From the NCBI GenBank assembly GCA_018000295.1, contig JAGNKE010000016.1, forward strand, positions 1 to 62,512: DNA of 62,512 nt, written 5' to 3'. The stretch comes from Alphaproteobacteria bacterium (GTDB taxonomy: Bacteria > Pseudomonadota > Alphaproteobacteria > Micavibrionales > Micavibrionaceae). Shown here piece after piece: positions 51,783 through 61,460 of the stretch (position 1 is the stretch's first letter; each line of letters opens with the position of its first letter). The position numbers and the translations under genes were made by a program. The notes under the pieces are model-generated. The model had not been told where the DNA came from. It worked only from the letters and a program-made list of their open reading frames with translations, and did not search any database.

Positions 51783-53102
51783 ATGAAAAAAAAGACCAAG
51801 AAGGCTTCCAACACCATGTGGGGCGGGCGGTTTGAGGATAAGCCGGATGCCCTTCTGGACCAGATCAACGCGTCGATTTCCATCGACCAGCGGCTCTGGC
51901 GGCAAGATATCGCGGGGTCGATCGCGCATTGCGAGATGCTAGCGAAACAGGATATTATTCCTAAAGCGGATGCCCAGAAAATCCTGAAAGGGCTTGCCCA
52001 AATCGAGAAGGAGATCGAGAGCGGTTCCTTCGTCTTCAAGACCGAGCTTGAGGACATTCATATGAACATCGAGTCGCGGCTGAAGGAAATCATCGGCGAG
52101 GCTGCCGGAAAGCTGCACACCGCCCGGTCGCGGAACGATCAGGTCGCGACGGATTTCCGGCTCTGGGTGCGGGATGCGATTGACGATCTGTCGCTTTATA
52201 TCACCGACCTCACCGACACGCTGAACGACCTTGCCGCCAAGCACAAGAAAGACCCGATGCCGGGCTTTACGCACCTGCAGGCGGCGCAGCCGATTACGCT
52301 GGCTCTGCATCTCGAAGCCTACGTTCAAATGCTGGAGCGGGACTTGTCGCGCCTCGCCGATTGCCGGAAACGCCTGAACGAATGCCCGCTCGGGTCCGCC
52401 GCTCTGGCGGGCACACCCTACAAGATCGACCGGAAGATGACCGCGAAGGCGCTGGGCTTCGACCGGCCGACGGCGAGTACGATGGACGGCGTTTCCTCGC
52501 GCGATTTTGCGACCGAGTTTCTGTTCGCCTGCGCGCAGTGCGGGCTGAACCTCTCGCGGCTAGCGGAGGAGATTGTCCTGTGGTCCACGCCGCAGTTCGG
52601 GTTTATCCGGCTCTCGGACACCTGGAGCACGGGCAGTTCGATCATGCCGCAGAAGAAAAACCCGGATGCGGCGGAACTGATCCGCGCCAAAACCGGGCGG
52701 CTGGGGGGTAACCTCAACAATCTCATGACCGTCCTCAAGGGCTTGCCACTCGCGTACAATAAGGATTTGCAGGAAGACAAGGCGCCCGTGTTCGACTCGT
52801 TTGATACGCTGGCCTTGTGTTTACAGGCCATGCGCGGGATGCTGGAAACCGCCGCCTTCGATACGGCGCGGATGCTGGAGGCCGCGGAGGACGGCTATAC
52901 GACGGCTACGCGGCTGGCCGATTGGCTGGTGATGGAACTCGGCATTGCGTTCCGGGACGCGCACCATATCACCGGAACTATCGTGAAAATGGCGGAAAAG
53001 AAGGGCTGTAAACTGCATGAATTGGCGCTTTCCGAGATGCAAGCGGTCGAGAAGCGTATTTCCAATAATATTTTTGCTGTTCTCAGAGTTAAAAAAAGCT
53101 AA
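51783..53102 (+). CDS. argH: Argininosuccinate lyase
   Basis: ArgH cleaves argininosuccinate to arginine and fumarate. The 439-residue protein (start ATG 51783) has WGGRFED at 13-19, the [15 protein letters not shown] block at about 114-128, THLQAAQP at 164-170 and the superfamily signature [12 protein letters not shown] at 284-295. It is shorter than the usual 460 or so residues, mainly at the C-terminus. Its leader and first 23 codons are the right-hand copy of a duplicated block, so its present promoter may have come with the cassette. Confidence 0.95.
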   Translation: MKKKTKKASNTMWGGRFEDKPDALLDQINASISIDQRLWRQDIAGSIAHCEMLAKQDIIPKADAQKILKGLAQIEKEIESGSFVFKTELEDIHMNIESRLKEIIGEAAGKLHTARSRNDQVATDFRLWVRDAIDDLSLYITDLTDTLNDLAAKHKKDPMPGFTHLQAAQPITLALHLEAYVQMLERDLSRLADCRKRLNECPLGSAALAGTPYKIDRKMTAKALGFDRPTASTMDGVSSRDFATEFLFACAQCGLNLSRLAEEIVLWSTPQFGFIRLSDTWSTGSSIMPQKKNPDAAELIRAKTGRLGGNLNNLMTVLKGLPLAYNKDLQEDKAPVFDSFDTLALCLQAMRGMLETAAFDTARMLEAAEDGYTTATRLADWLVMELGIAFRDAHHITGTIVKMAEKKGCKLHELALSEMQAVEKRISNNIFAVLRVKKS

Positions 53103-53111
53103 AATCTTGCC

Positions 53112-53876
53112 ATGCGGGATGAAAACAAGGAAGAATTGGCCGCCGCCGTGCAAGAGGTGGCGCAGAATATACGGACTCTGGCACGGGAGGTCGAAAAAGG
53201 GCGGACGGCGCCTGTGGATGGGTTCGCGAATGTCAATGACTTTACCTATGACGTCCTGATTTCTATACTTTCCAAGGCAAAACTTGCGACCCCTGACGAT
53301 GCCGGACGTGCGCCGACCGAGGATTTACGTCAAAACGCCAATCCCCTGCTGGCGCCTATAGGGTTCACCATCGACGAGGTTTATGACGATGCCCGCAAAG
53401 GACGTATGTTTGTCCTTAAAAGCGCTTGGGATGAAATGAAGAGCCATCCTGATTTTCCGAAGGATGCCTCGGCCCTCTATGACTCTCTTCATTATTCATT
53501 CGAGTTTCTCGGTTTGACGCCCGGATCAGAGGACGCCCTGAGCGCTCTTGGAGCGACGAAGGAAGAGTTTCAGAAAATTGATAAATCCTATGCTCTGGCC
53601 GCCGCTTATGACTGTTTCAAGGATCATCACATCGTCGCACAGATGCTCCATCAGCCCCTTCTCTCCCTCAGGCGGGAAAAGGGGCTGGCCCCTTCTTTCG
53701 ATGCTGCCGTCGAATATGTCGAGCGGTATATGCGCGGGATGCCGCAGGTCATAGGCGACATTCAGAGAATTATGGAGCAGTCGGGCCTTAGCGATCAGGA
53801 AACGCAGTTCTATTTCGCTACCCGGATGGAGATGGAGGGTTACAACCCCGACGGGCCACCCGCTCCCGTTCAATAG
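53112..53876 (+). CDS. Orphan paralogue 1 of 3
   Basis: The 254-residue protein is the first of three tandem, co-directional relatives. Shared blocks are A-x-N-IR-x-LA near residue 18, DARKG near 94, LHYSFEFLGLTPGSED, IDKSYALAAAY near 158, and a C-terminal FY-x-x-TR-x-EMEG. It is soluble and mostly helical, with no signal peptide. It starts nine bases after argH. No known family is recognised. Confidence 0.72.
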   Translation: MRDENKEELAAAVQEVAQNIRTLAREVEKGRTAPVDGFANVNDFTYDVLISILSKAKLATPDDAGRAPTEDLRQNANPLLAPIGFTIDEVYDDARKGRMFVLKSAWDEMKSHPDFPKDASALYDSLHYSFEFLGLTPGSEDALSALGATKEEFQKIDKSYALAAAYDCFKDHHIVAQMLHQPLLSLRREKGLAPSFDAAVEYVERYMRGMPQVIGDIQRIMEQSGLSDQETQFYFATRMEMEGYNPDGPPAPVQ

Positions 53877-53884
53877 AGGTTTTG

Positions 53885-54658
53885 ATGCGCGAGCAGGATT
53901 ACAGAACTTTGTTCGATGCCGTCCATAAGGTCGCCCGGAACATCCGTTCACTGGCCGAGAGCATTGATTCCGGACGCCCGGAAAGGCTCAGCCCCTTTGA
54001 ATATCTGCAGGATTATTCCTATGACGCGCTGATTTTTCCTCTCGCACAAGCCGGGCTGGCCCATGCGGATGACTCGTTTCAGCCCCCTTCTCCTGATTTG
54101 ACAAGCAAGGTCAACCCGGTTCTTGCTCCATCGGGAACGGACATCCAGCAACTCTATCAGGATGCCCGCAAGGGAAGCATTTTTATCGCCAAAAACTCCT
54201 GGGAGACGCTAAAATCTTCCTATTACACTCCGGTCAAGGTTTCCGACGAATACCAGAGCCTTCATCATGCTCTTGCTTTTCTTCGTATACGGCCCGGCTC
54301 CCCGGAAATGTGCGAATTTCTGGACACCACGCCGGAAGCGTTCCGCAGGGTCGATAAATCCTACGCGCTGGCCGGCATCTACAATCACCTCCGCCATAAG
54401 CGCGGATTGCTGCAGATTGTCGCCGGACAGCTTGCGCCGCCCGCCTCAGAGGATGGGGAAGTGCGCCCCCGACCCAGCCTTGAAAATCGTCTGGAAGCCA
54501 GCTTTGCCCGCGCCTCCAACCCTGTCGGCCTTGAGTTGAGGCGGCTGATGGAACCTTTCGGCCTGACCTTTCAGGAGGTTTCCGCCTATATCGTGACCCG
54601 GCTGGAGATGGAGGGGCAGATTCCCAAGGCCGAGAGTTCTCCGGGGTATGTGCATTGA
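53885..54658 (+). CDS. Orphan paralogue 2 of 3
   Basis: The 257-residue relative starts at ATG 53885 with AGAGG upstream, 8 bases after paralogue 1. It keeps VARNIRSLAES, DARKGSIFIAKNSWE, LHHALAFLRIRPGSPE, VDKSYALAGIY and VTRLEMEGQIP. A longer linker (residues 185-220) precedes the C-terminal helices. The stop overlaps the next start. Confidence 0.72.
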   Translation: MREQDYRTLFDAVHKVARNIRSLAESIDSGRPERLSPFEYLQDYSYDALIFPLAQAGLAHADDSFQPPSPDLTSKVNPVLAPSGTDIQQLYQDARKGSIFIAKNSWETLKSSYYTPVKVSDEYQSLHHALAFLRIRPGSPEMCEFLDTTPEAFRRVDKSYALAGIYNHLRHKRGLLQIVAGQLAPPASEDGEVRPRPSLENRLEASFARASNPVGLELRRLMEPFGLTFQEVSAYIVTRLEMEGQIPKAESSPGYVH

Positions 54659-55440
54659 AACTCCTTATCCCAAACGATGAAACCACAAGCCTGATCGAGG
54701 GCATTCACACGGTGGCGGAGAATATCCGTTCGCTGGCGCAAAGTGCTGACGAAGGCCGCGTCGAGCGTGTCGATGCCCGTGAGTACGCCCACTACGCTTC
54801 CTACGAGAGTCTTATTGTTTTGCTTGCACAGGCCGGACTGGCCTCGCCTATTGACGCTCTCGATCCTCCGAGCGAAGACCTCAAGAGCAAATCCGCCCCG
54901 GTTCTTGAACCCGCCGGGTTCACGCTCTCCCAGATTTATGAAGATGCCCGCAAGGGGGCGGTGTTCATGATGCAGCAGAGCTGGGAAGCGATGAAAGACG
55001 CGCCCGAGTATCCCGAGAATCCGCGCACGGATTATGACCCGCTCCACTATTGTATGGCCTTTCTGGATGTGACTCCCGGGTCAGAGGAACTTTGCGATCT
55101 TCTCGATACAACACCGGAGGTTTTTGCACGGATCGACAAGTCGTTTGCGCTGGCCTGCGCTTATGAGTCCTTTCGCACCAATCAGGGGCTTGTGAGGCTA
55201 TTTACTGAACAACAGAGGGCGGCCCCACCTGATAATCGCGGCCTGGCCGGACAATTCGCGGCGGCGCGGGATTTCCGGCAACGGTATGACGAAGGGGCGG
55301 AGCGGGTTTACAAGGATATCGCGGTTCTTATGCGGAAATCGCAGATTCGTCAGGAAGAGGTCAAATTTTATTTCCTGACGCGGTTAGAGATAGACGGGGA
55401 TCTTCCTTTGTCCGCCGATCCGCGGGAGCCGATCAATTAA
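54655..55440 (+). CDS. Orphan paralogue 3 of 3
   Basis: The 261-residue relative appears to begin with TTG at 54655, overlapping the preceding stop (TTGA). It has VAENIRSLAQS, DARKGAVFMMQQSWE, LHYCMAFLDVTPGSEE, IDKSFALACAY and LTRLEIDGDLP. The tight packing of the three genes suggests one operon and possibly a hetero-oligomer. Confidence 0.72.
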   Translation: MKLLIPNDETTSLIEGIHTVAENIRSLAQSADEGRVERVDAREYAHYASYESLIVLLAQAGLASPIDALDPPSEDLKSKSAPVLEPAGFTLSQIYEDARKGAVFMMQQSWEAMKDAPEYPENPRTDYDPLHYCMAFLDVTPGSEELCDLLDTTPEVFARIDKSFALACAYESFRTNQGLVRLFTEQQRAAPPDNRGLAGQFAAARDFRQRYDEGAERVYKDIAVLMRKSQIRQEEVKFYFLTRLEIDGDLPLSADPREPIN

Positions 55441-55492
55441 GAAGTGTTTGATCTGCTCTTTTCTCTGCGCTTAAAAGATATATATTAGCCGG

Positions 55493-57109
55493 ATGTTCGA
55501 TCCTCTCCTGCAGATTCAAAATCTCAGCGTTGATTTCAAAACGCCCTCCGGCGTTTTCAGCGCCGTTAAAAACGTCAGCTTTACCGTCGGCAAGGGGGAG
55601 ACAGTAGCCGTTGTCGGCGAGAGCGGATCGGGGAAATCCGTCACCGCGCTTTCGGTCATGAAGCTTCTGCCCTACCCTTTGGCCGCGCACAGCGCGGAGA
55701 GCAAAATACTTTTCAACGGGGAAGACCTTGTCGCCAAAAAGGACAGCTATATGTGCGCGATCCGCGGGCGGGAAATCGGCATGATCTTTCAGGAGCCGCT
55801 GACCGCCCTCAACCCGCTGCACACGATCGAGCGGCAGATCGGCGAAGTGCTGCGGATTCATCAGGGGATGAACACCGTGCAGACGAAGGCGCGGATGCTG
55901 GAACTGATGGATATGGTCGGGCTTTCGAACATGAAGGATCGGCTCGACTCCTATCCGCACCAGCTTTCCGGCGGGCAACGGCAGAGGGTGATGATCGGGA
56001 TGGCGCTGGCGAACAATCCGTCCCTGCTGATTGCCGATGAACCCACAACCGCACTCGATGTAACCATTCAGGCGCAGATTCTTGAGTTGCTGGAGGAACT
56101 CCAGACGCAACTGGGCATGGCGCTGATGCTGATTTCGCACGACCTGTCCGTTGTGCGGAAGATGGCGGATAAAATCTGCGTCATGAAAAGCGGCGAACTG
56201 GTTGAAGTGCAGCCGACTGAAGATTTATTTTCCAAGCCGCAACACTCCTATACCCAGAAACTTCTGGCCGCGCAGCCTTCGGGCCGGGTAAAGCCCGCTG
56301 ATGCCGATGCCCCTGCCCTGCTTGAGGGGCAGAACATCAAAGTCTATTTTCCGCGGCGGAAAAGCTTTTTTGGAAAACCTCTGGATTTCGTGAAGGCTGT
56401 GGATGATGTGAACGTCACCCTCAAGCGCGGGCATACGCTGGGCGTAGTCGGTGAGTCGGGATCAGGCAAGACAACGCTGGCGCTCGCGCTTTTGCGGATG
56501 CTGCCCAGCACGGGAACCATTGTGTTCGCGGGTCAGGCCGTTTCTCCCCTCACGCGCAAGCAGATGCGGCCCTTGCGCTCGAAAATGCAGATTGTGTTTC
56601 AGGATCCTTTCGGATCGCTCTCTCCGCGCATGAGCGTGGCGCAGATCATCGACGAGGGGCTGGCTCTCCATAAGCGCGACCTGTCCGAAGAGCAGCGCGA
56701 CGCGCTAGTGATCGATGCGCTCAACGACGTGCAGATGGACCCTGAGACGCGCCACCGCTATCCGCACGAATTCTCCGGCGGGCAGCGGCAGCGGATTGCC
56801 ATCGCCCGTGCGTTGGTGCTGGCCCCGGATTTCGTGGTTCTGGACGAGCCAACGTCGGCGCTTGATGTCTCCGTGCAGGCGGAAATCGTTGATCTTCTGC
56901 GCGAATTGCAGCAAAAACACGGGCTGTCCTATCTTTTTATCAGCCATGATCTGCGGGTGATAAGGGCGATGTGCCACGACGTTCTGGTCATGAAGGACGG
57001 CAAGATCGTAGAGGCCGGGACGGTCGAAGAGATTTTTGAAAAACCCCAGCAGGATTACACCAAGACGCTCATCGAGGCCGCGCTGAATCTTAAGGCGCGG
57101 GCGGGGTAG
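55493..57109 (+). CDS. yejF: YejF-type peptide ABC transporter, dual ATPase
   Basis: The 538-residue protein contains two complete ABC domains. The first has Walker A GESGSGKS at 42-49 and signature LSGGQRQR; the second, from about residue 275, has GESGSGKT and FSGGQRQR with Walker [14 protein letters not shown]. This fused form is typical of YejF, the energising subunit for YejBE. It is 20 kb from yejB and yejE, in a different transcription unit. Confidence 0.93.
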   Translation: MFDPLLQIQNLSVDFKTPSGVFSAVKNVSFTVGKGETVAVVGESGSGKSVTALSVMKLLPYPLAAHSAESKILFNGEDLVAKKDSYMCAIRGREIGMIFQEPLTALNPLHTIERQIGEVLRIHQGMNTVQTKARMLELMDMVGLSNMKDRLDSYPHQLSGGQRQRVMIGMALANNPSLLIADEPTTALDVTIQAQILELLEELQTQLGMALMLISHDLSVVRKMADKICVMKSGELVEVQPTEDLFSKPQHSYTQKLLAAQPSGRVKPADADAPALLEGQNIKVYFPRRKSFFGKPLDFVKAVDDVNVTLKRGHTLGVVGESGSGKTTLALALLRMLPSTGTIVFAGQAVSPLTRKQMRPLRSKMQIVFQDPFGSLSPRMSVAQIIDEGLALHKRDLSEEQRDALVIDALNDVQMDPETRHRYPHEFSGGQRQRIAIARALVLAPDFVVLDEPTSALDVSVQAEIVDLLRELQQKHGLSYLFISHDLRVIRAMCHDVLVMKDGKIVEAGTVEEIFEKPQQDYTKTLIEAALNLKARAG

Positions 57110-57111
57110 GT

Positions 57112-57477
57112 ATGAAATCTTCATGGTCTTTTCTTGTGACCCTATTTTTTCTTTCGGGTTGCGCCATGAGTTGCGGTGCTTATGAGGATGTCGAGGGCAG
57201 CCTGCTCAACATCCAGACAGCCGCCCAGTTTACCGAGCATAAAACAACCCAAAAGGACGTTCTTCAAGGCATGGGTGCCCCCGCCTTGGCTGTCACATGG
57301 AAAGACGGTTCAGAGATTCTGAAATACCGTTGGATCAGCGAACGCGTAAGTACCCGCAATTTTGCGGGTATAGTCATAGATACTTATACGTATAGGGCGC
57401 AGCAAAGCATGATTTTCAAATTTAAGGACGGGGTTATGGTTTCGAAGGAGGAAGAGTTTTTTACCTATTGGCCCTAA
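57112..57477 (+). CDS. Small lipoprotein, BamE/SmpA-like
   Basis: The 121-residue protein has a lipoprotein signal with lipobox LSGC (Cys at about residue 17). The mature part contains TTQKDVLQGMGAPALAVTWKDGSEILKYRW, which resembles the BamE/SmpA/OmlA pattern (helix, GxP, strand with Y-x-x-W). BamE-like domains help outer membrane protein assembly, but other lipoproteins share the fold. It starts two bases after yejF. Confidence 0.72.
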   Translation: MKSSWSFLVTLFFLSGCAMSCGAYEDVEGSLLNIQTAAQFTEHKTTQKDVLQGMGAPALAVTWKDGSEILKYRWISERVSTRNFAGIVIDTYTYRAQQSMIFKFKDGVMVSKEEEFFTYWP

Positions 57478-57719
57478 CTTTTCTGCCGTACCCCACCCGA
57501 TTTGTGCTGCATCGCATCAAAAAACTCCAAATTTGGGTCTGTTTACACCTTATCCACCCCAGGTAACGGCTGAAAAAGCCCGAAAGATCAAAAATTTTGC
57601 TTTTTTTTTGGCGCGGGGAGTGTTAAGACCTTGGCAACCGTAAATGGATTAAGATAGCTATTCGAGTAATTTAGTGGCCTTTTGGCCTGTTTTTAACAGA
57701 TTTTAAGGAGAGATGACCT

Positions 57720-57926
57720 TTGGTAACCGTAACCGTCAAGGATAATAACGTCGATCAGGCGCTGCGCGTCCTCAAGAAGAAAATGCAGCGCGAAGGCCTG
57801 TTCCGCGAGATGAAGCTTCGCAAAAACTACGAAAAACCTTCCGAAAAGAAGGCCCGCGAGAAGGCCGAGGCCGTGCGCCGTTTCCGCAAGATGGAACGCA
57901 AAAAGCGCCAGCGCGACGGTAATTAG
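57720..57926 (+). CDS. rpsU: Ribosomal protein S21
   Basis: The 68-residue, highly basic protein matches S21: [27 protein letters not shown]. It starts with TTG at 57720, with AAGGAG nine bases upstream. An ATG at 57713 opens another frame that ends after ten codons. The 242-base region upstream (57478-57719) contains a GGCC-TTTT-GGCC hairpin and poly-T tracts but no gene; a terminator follows the gene. Confidence 0.95.
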   Translation: MVTVTVKDNNVDQALRVLKKKMQREGLFREMKLRKNYEKPSEKKAREKAEAVRRFRKMERKKRQRDGN

Positions 57927-57950
57927 GATCGGGCCTTGAGGTTTTTGAGG

Positions 57951-57981
57951 AAAACTGCCAATTTAGCGTTGGCAGTTTTTT
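57951..57981 (+). terminator. Terminator of rpsU
   Basis: A perfect 11-bp stem (AAAACTGCCAA at 57951-57961, TTGGCAGTTTT at 57969-57979) with a 7-base loop is followed by TT. It is 24 bases after the rpsU stop. Confidence 0.92.
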
Positions 57982-58066
57982 GTTAGGTCTGGGATTATTT
58001 TCGAATGGCTGCGCTCCACCAGTACGTTTTACTGTAGGCGCTTAATTTTTGATCTGGGAGATATAA

Positions 58067-59587
58067 ATGCATGGTAACGGTAAGATCTTCTATTTGAGAA
58101 TATTTTTTCTTTTGATCTCTATTTTCACGTTTGCAGCCGTTACTGCGTTTGCAAAGAAGGAAAAAGTGCGTTGGGAATATCATAAATCTGTTTCCGGTGC
58201 GTTTGATGCCCGTTTTCCCTCCAATTATAAAATAAAGTCAAGCCCGCTGAGGGTTGACGACGAGACTGTGCTTTTTAGAGTCGAGGTCACCTCAGAGATT
58301 GAAGATGAAGACAATCCTGAAGCTCCGAAGAGAAACTACTCAATTAAAGTTGACCAAACTTTGGGTGAAGTCATAGGAAGCTCAAAAATAGAGGACCTTT
58401 TGAACCGCGATGTTTTTAAGTTTAAGAAAGCGACAAAAGCCTTAGGTGCTAAGCTAGAATCTCAGCAAGATGTTAATATTGATGGATTTATTGGCAAGGA
58501 GTTTATGTTCAGTTTTACCGAGAATGGTGCTGAACAAGGCCTGCGCGTTAAGGTCATGTATACTGATGTATCCAGGGTAGAAGCTGTTTTGGCTGGCCCG
58601 CAACCGTCGATGTACTCCTTCAAGGCCAACGAGTTTTTTAATTCCCTGAAACTTTATGACGGTAACGCTAGGATCCCAGGCAAGATCGGCGAAGGATGGG
58701 CGGAGTATGTGTCGCCTTTAGGTATTTTTACCCTGGTCCTCCCCGATGAAAAGAACACTTATGCACTCGGCGCCCCTAAGTTTGTGAAAGAAGAAAAAAG
58801 GGAGCAAGGGCGGTTTTCTTTTAAGGATCCTGTGTTGGGGCACCGCACTTTTTTTAACTTTTTCGGATATCAAATACAGCAAGAAAAAAATTTCGATGAC
58901 GTTAAGGTCTTGCTTCACGCCGAGCACGTCTCCAAGTATCTGCCTAATTTCAGGCTTGAGGATTTGAAGTTTGACGAGCGGATGGCTACTGACGGCTCTC
59001 ATGGGATACTCTCTACCAAGATCAGGCTTCGTGGTCTTGAAAAATACCCTTATGTAACCGCTGTTATTATCCAAGCCTTATTCAACAAGGACGGTATCGT
59101 CGTTTTGGAGTATATGGGATCTCTTGCCCAAGTGGATGCCCCTCTTGGAAAGACCTTGTTTTCACTTGTAAAGTTTCATCCTGAGAAAAGCTACCAAAAG
59201 CCAGAGACATCATCTTCACAGGGAATGTCTTCATCCGTTGCCCCAGCAGAAGAAACTCTTGAGGATGCTGATCGGGATCAAGATGATGAGGATTCATCGG
59301 CCGATGCCGATAGTGTTGATGGAGAGGGGAATAAAGGCCTATCCAAGAGTGATGGCAGAGCCATTATAGAAGAAGACAAACAGACACTTAAAGCCACTAT
59401 CAAGCTGGGCGAACCTCAGTCGGCCGAGAATGCGGACCCTGAGCATTCGTCCGAACCAAATATGGATTCTGTCTCCGCCGAACCTGCTGAAGGCCCCAAA
59501 GACCCTGCTGCTCCTCCTGCTGAAAAGGCTCCGGTGCCTGCACCCAGAGTAAGCCATCCTAAGGATCAAACCAAAGTTTTGCCTTAG
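58067..59587 (+). CDS. Exported hypothetical protein with acidic/Pro-rich tail
   Basis: The 506-residue protein has a signal peptide (IFFLLISIFTFAAVTAFA, cleavage predicted around residue 29), two similar strand-rich segments (about 40-205, and 210-375, both with a W-x-Y/AEYVSPLG-like start and a YMGSLAQ or VMYTD strand), and a low-complexity tail from about 385 rich in Ser, Asp, Glu and Pro. GGGAG precedes the ATG. It is likely periplasmic or surface-exposed. No family is recognised. Confidence 0.74.
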   Translation: MHGNGKIFYLRIFFLLISIFTFAAVTAFAKKEKVRWEYHKSVSGAFDARFPSNYKIKSSPLRVDDETVLFRVEVTSEIEDEDNPEAPKRNYSIKVDQTLGEVIGSSKIEDLLNRDVFKFKKATKALGAKLESQQDVNIDGFIGKEFMFSFTENGAEQGLRVKVMYTDVSRVEAVLAGPQPSMYSFKANEFFNSLKLYDGNARIPGKIGEGWAEYVSPLGIFTLVLPDEKNTYALGAPKFVKEEKREQGRFSFKDPVLGHRTFFNFFGYQIQQEKNFDDVKVLLHAEHVSKYLPNFRLEDLKFDERMATDGSHGILSTKIRLRGLEKYPYVTAVIIQALFNKDGIVVLEYMGSLAQVDAPLGKTLFSLVKFHPEKSYQKPETSSSQGMSSSVAPAEETLEDADRDQDDEDSSADADSVDGEGNKGLSKSDGRAIIEEDKQTLKATIKLGEPQSAENADPEHSSEPNMDSVSAEPAEGPKDPAAPPAEKAPVPAPRVSHPKDQTKVLP

Positions 59588-59609
59588 ATAGTTTTGCGGA
59601 GCGGCGGGT

Positions 59610-61403
59610 TTACTGGAGAAAAAACGCCGTCTGCTTCTTGAGCCATTTCTGCATTTCGGGGCGCAGGAGCGGGCCGATGGTTTCCTCGATATCCAGATAA
59701 TAACCGCGCAGCCATGAGAGTTCGTCGGCGGTGAGGATTTCCTTTTCGATCAGTCTCTGATCGTAGGGCACGAGGGTCATTGATTTAAAGCCGAGGAGAT
59801 TCTTGCTGCCCTCCTCCTCCTTTTCAAGGCGCACGAGCATAATGTTCTCGATGCGGATGCCGTAGGAGCCCTTGAGATAATATCCCGGCTCATTGGTGAG
59901 CAGCATTCCCACTTCCAGTTTTTCCTTACCTCGCGGGGAAATGGAGGCCGGGCCTTCGTGAACGCCGAGATAGCAGCCGACGCCGTGGCCTGTGCCATGG
60001 GCATAATCCAGCCCCGCCTCCCAGAGGTGCTGGCGGGCGAGCGCGTCAATCTGCAATCCTGTAGTTCCTTCCGGAAATTTTGCCTTGGACAGAGCGACGT
60101 GCCCCTTGAGGACGAGGGTGTAGTGCCGCTTCATCTCCGGAGTCGGGGGGCCGATGGCCACCGTGCGGGTGATGTCGGTCGTGCCCCACATATACTGGCC
60201 ACCGCAATCGATCAGCAGCAGGCCGGGAGGGGTAATCTGTTTGTTTGTTTCCGGCGTGGCGCGGTAATGGATGATCGCGCCGTTCTCCGCATATCCCGCG
60301 ATGGTGGCGAAGCTCGGCCCCTGATAGCCGAATTGCTGGGCGCGGAGCATCTGGATGCGTTCGTCGATATAGATTTCCGTCATTCGGCCCTTGTGGGCTT
60401 CGGTGTCGATTTCCTGCAAGAGCTGAATCATGGCTATCGCGTCGCGGATATGCGCCTGCCTGACCGCCTCGATCTCGGTTTCACTCTTGATCGCTTTCAA
60501 GCGTTCGATGGGGTCTTTCTCTCCGACGATCTGTGCGCCTGAAGCTTTCAGCGTTTCCTCGAACCAGAGCGCCGACTTGTCGCGGTCGAGCATGACCTTA
60601 CTGCCCGAAAACTGCGCGAGGCGGGCGGGCATTTCCTCTCTGGTAATCACGCGCACGGCTTCGCCCAGATGCTGGCGCACGTTTGGAGTTACTTTACGCG
60701 GATCAATGAACCAGTCGAGGGATCCGTCTGCATACAACATCGCAAAAGACAGAAGCGAGGGCGTGTAGAGCATATCGCGTCCGCGCACGTTCAGAAGCCA
60801 GCAGACCGAATCCGTCATGGTGATGAGACAGGAATCCGCGCCCTTTTCTCGCATGAGGGCGACGATTTTTTCCCTTTTCTGGGCGGAGTTCATCCCCGCC
60901 ACTTCGTCGGGGAAGAGTTCCGCCGGGTTCATCGGCTGGCCGGGGCGGTTGGGCCAGACCGCGTCCACCATATTCGGGCTGACCGGAACCAAAACGGCCT
61001 TGCCGTCCAGTTTTTTTGTCAGGTTTTCGATCTGGCTTGCGGTGTGCAGCCAGGGGTCGAAGCCGATCCTCTGCCCCTGCGCGGTATTGTTTTGAAGCCA
61101 GTCGGCAGGCGTTGTCTTCGTGCTGTCCGCCGTTTCAAAGAGGGCGAGATTGACCTCCTGCTCCAGTTGGATCGTATAGCGGCCATCGCTCATAACCACG
61201 GCCTTAGACCTTAAGATGACCGCCGTGCCCGCGCTGCCGGTAAAGCCGGTCAGGAACTTCAGGCGCTCGGCATAGGCCGCCAGAAACTCATTCTGGTATT
61301 CGTCGGTGCGCGGCACGATATAGCCGTCCAGACCGAATTCCTGAATCTTTGCACGAAAAGCGGCCAGCCTGTCTTGAACTTGTAATGCGTTTTCTGTCAT
61401 CAT
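59610..61403 (-). CDS. pepP: Xaa-Pro aminopeptidase (M24B)
   Basis: The 597-residue protein has the three-domain plan of large aminopeptidase P: two creatinase-like N-terminal domains (DGYIVPRTDEYQNEF at about 26-40) and an M24 pita-bread domain with the metal ligands in IDCGGQYMWGTTDITRT, GTGHGVGCYLGVHEGP, LTNEPGYY and GIRIENIMLV. It removes N-terminal residues ahead of proline. Two adjacent ATGs (61403 and 61400) are possible starts, with AAGAGGG directly upstream. It is divergent from mipZ with a 57-base gap. Confidence 0.92.
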   Translation of the reverse strand: MMTENALQVQDRLAAFRAKIQEFGLDGYIVPRTDEYQNEFLAAYAERLKFLTGFTGSAGTAVILRSKAVVMSDGRYTIQLEQEVNLALFETADSTKTTPADWLQNNTAQGQRIGFDPWLHTASQIENLTKKLDGKAVLVPVSPNMVDAVWPNRPGQPMNPAELFPDEVAGMNSAQKREKIVALMREKGADSCLITMTDSVCWLLNVRGRDMLYTPSLLSFAMLYADGSLDWFIDPRKVTPNVRQHLGEAVRVITREEMPARLAQFSGSKVMLDRDKSALWFEETLKASGAQIVGEKDPIERLKAIKSETEIEAVRQAHIRDAIAMIQLLQEIDTEAHKGRMTEIYIDERIQMLRAQQFGYQGPSFATIAGYAENGAIIHYRATPETNKQITPPGLLLIDCGGQYMWGTTDITRTVAIGPPTPEMKRHYTLVLKGHVALSKAKFPEGTTGLQIDALARQHLWEAGLDYAHGTGHGVGCYLGVHEGPASISPRGKEKLEVGMLLTNEPGYYLKGSYGIRIENIMLVRLEKEEEGSKNLLGFKSMTLVPYDQRLIEKEILTADELSWLRGYYLDIEETIGPLLRPEMQKWLKKQTAFFLQ

Positions 61404-61460
61404 CCCTCTTACAGGTGTTGTGGCATAATATTACGGTTCCTTCCACTCAAGACACAAGAT

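Larger units (their letters stand above)
51526..51851. repeat. 326-base direct repeat, copy 2 (includes start of intact argH)
   Basis: This copy pairs with 50513-50838. It runs into the intact argH; identity ends at codon 23, where the other copy has TAA. Confidence 0.92.

Noticed and set aside
50513..51851. Insertion sequence explanation for the repeats
   Set aside because: No transposase, no terminal inverted repeats and no target duplication are seen; the repeats are direct and include argH coding sequence.
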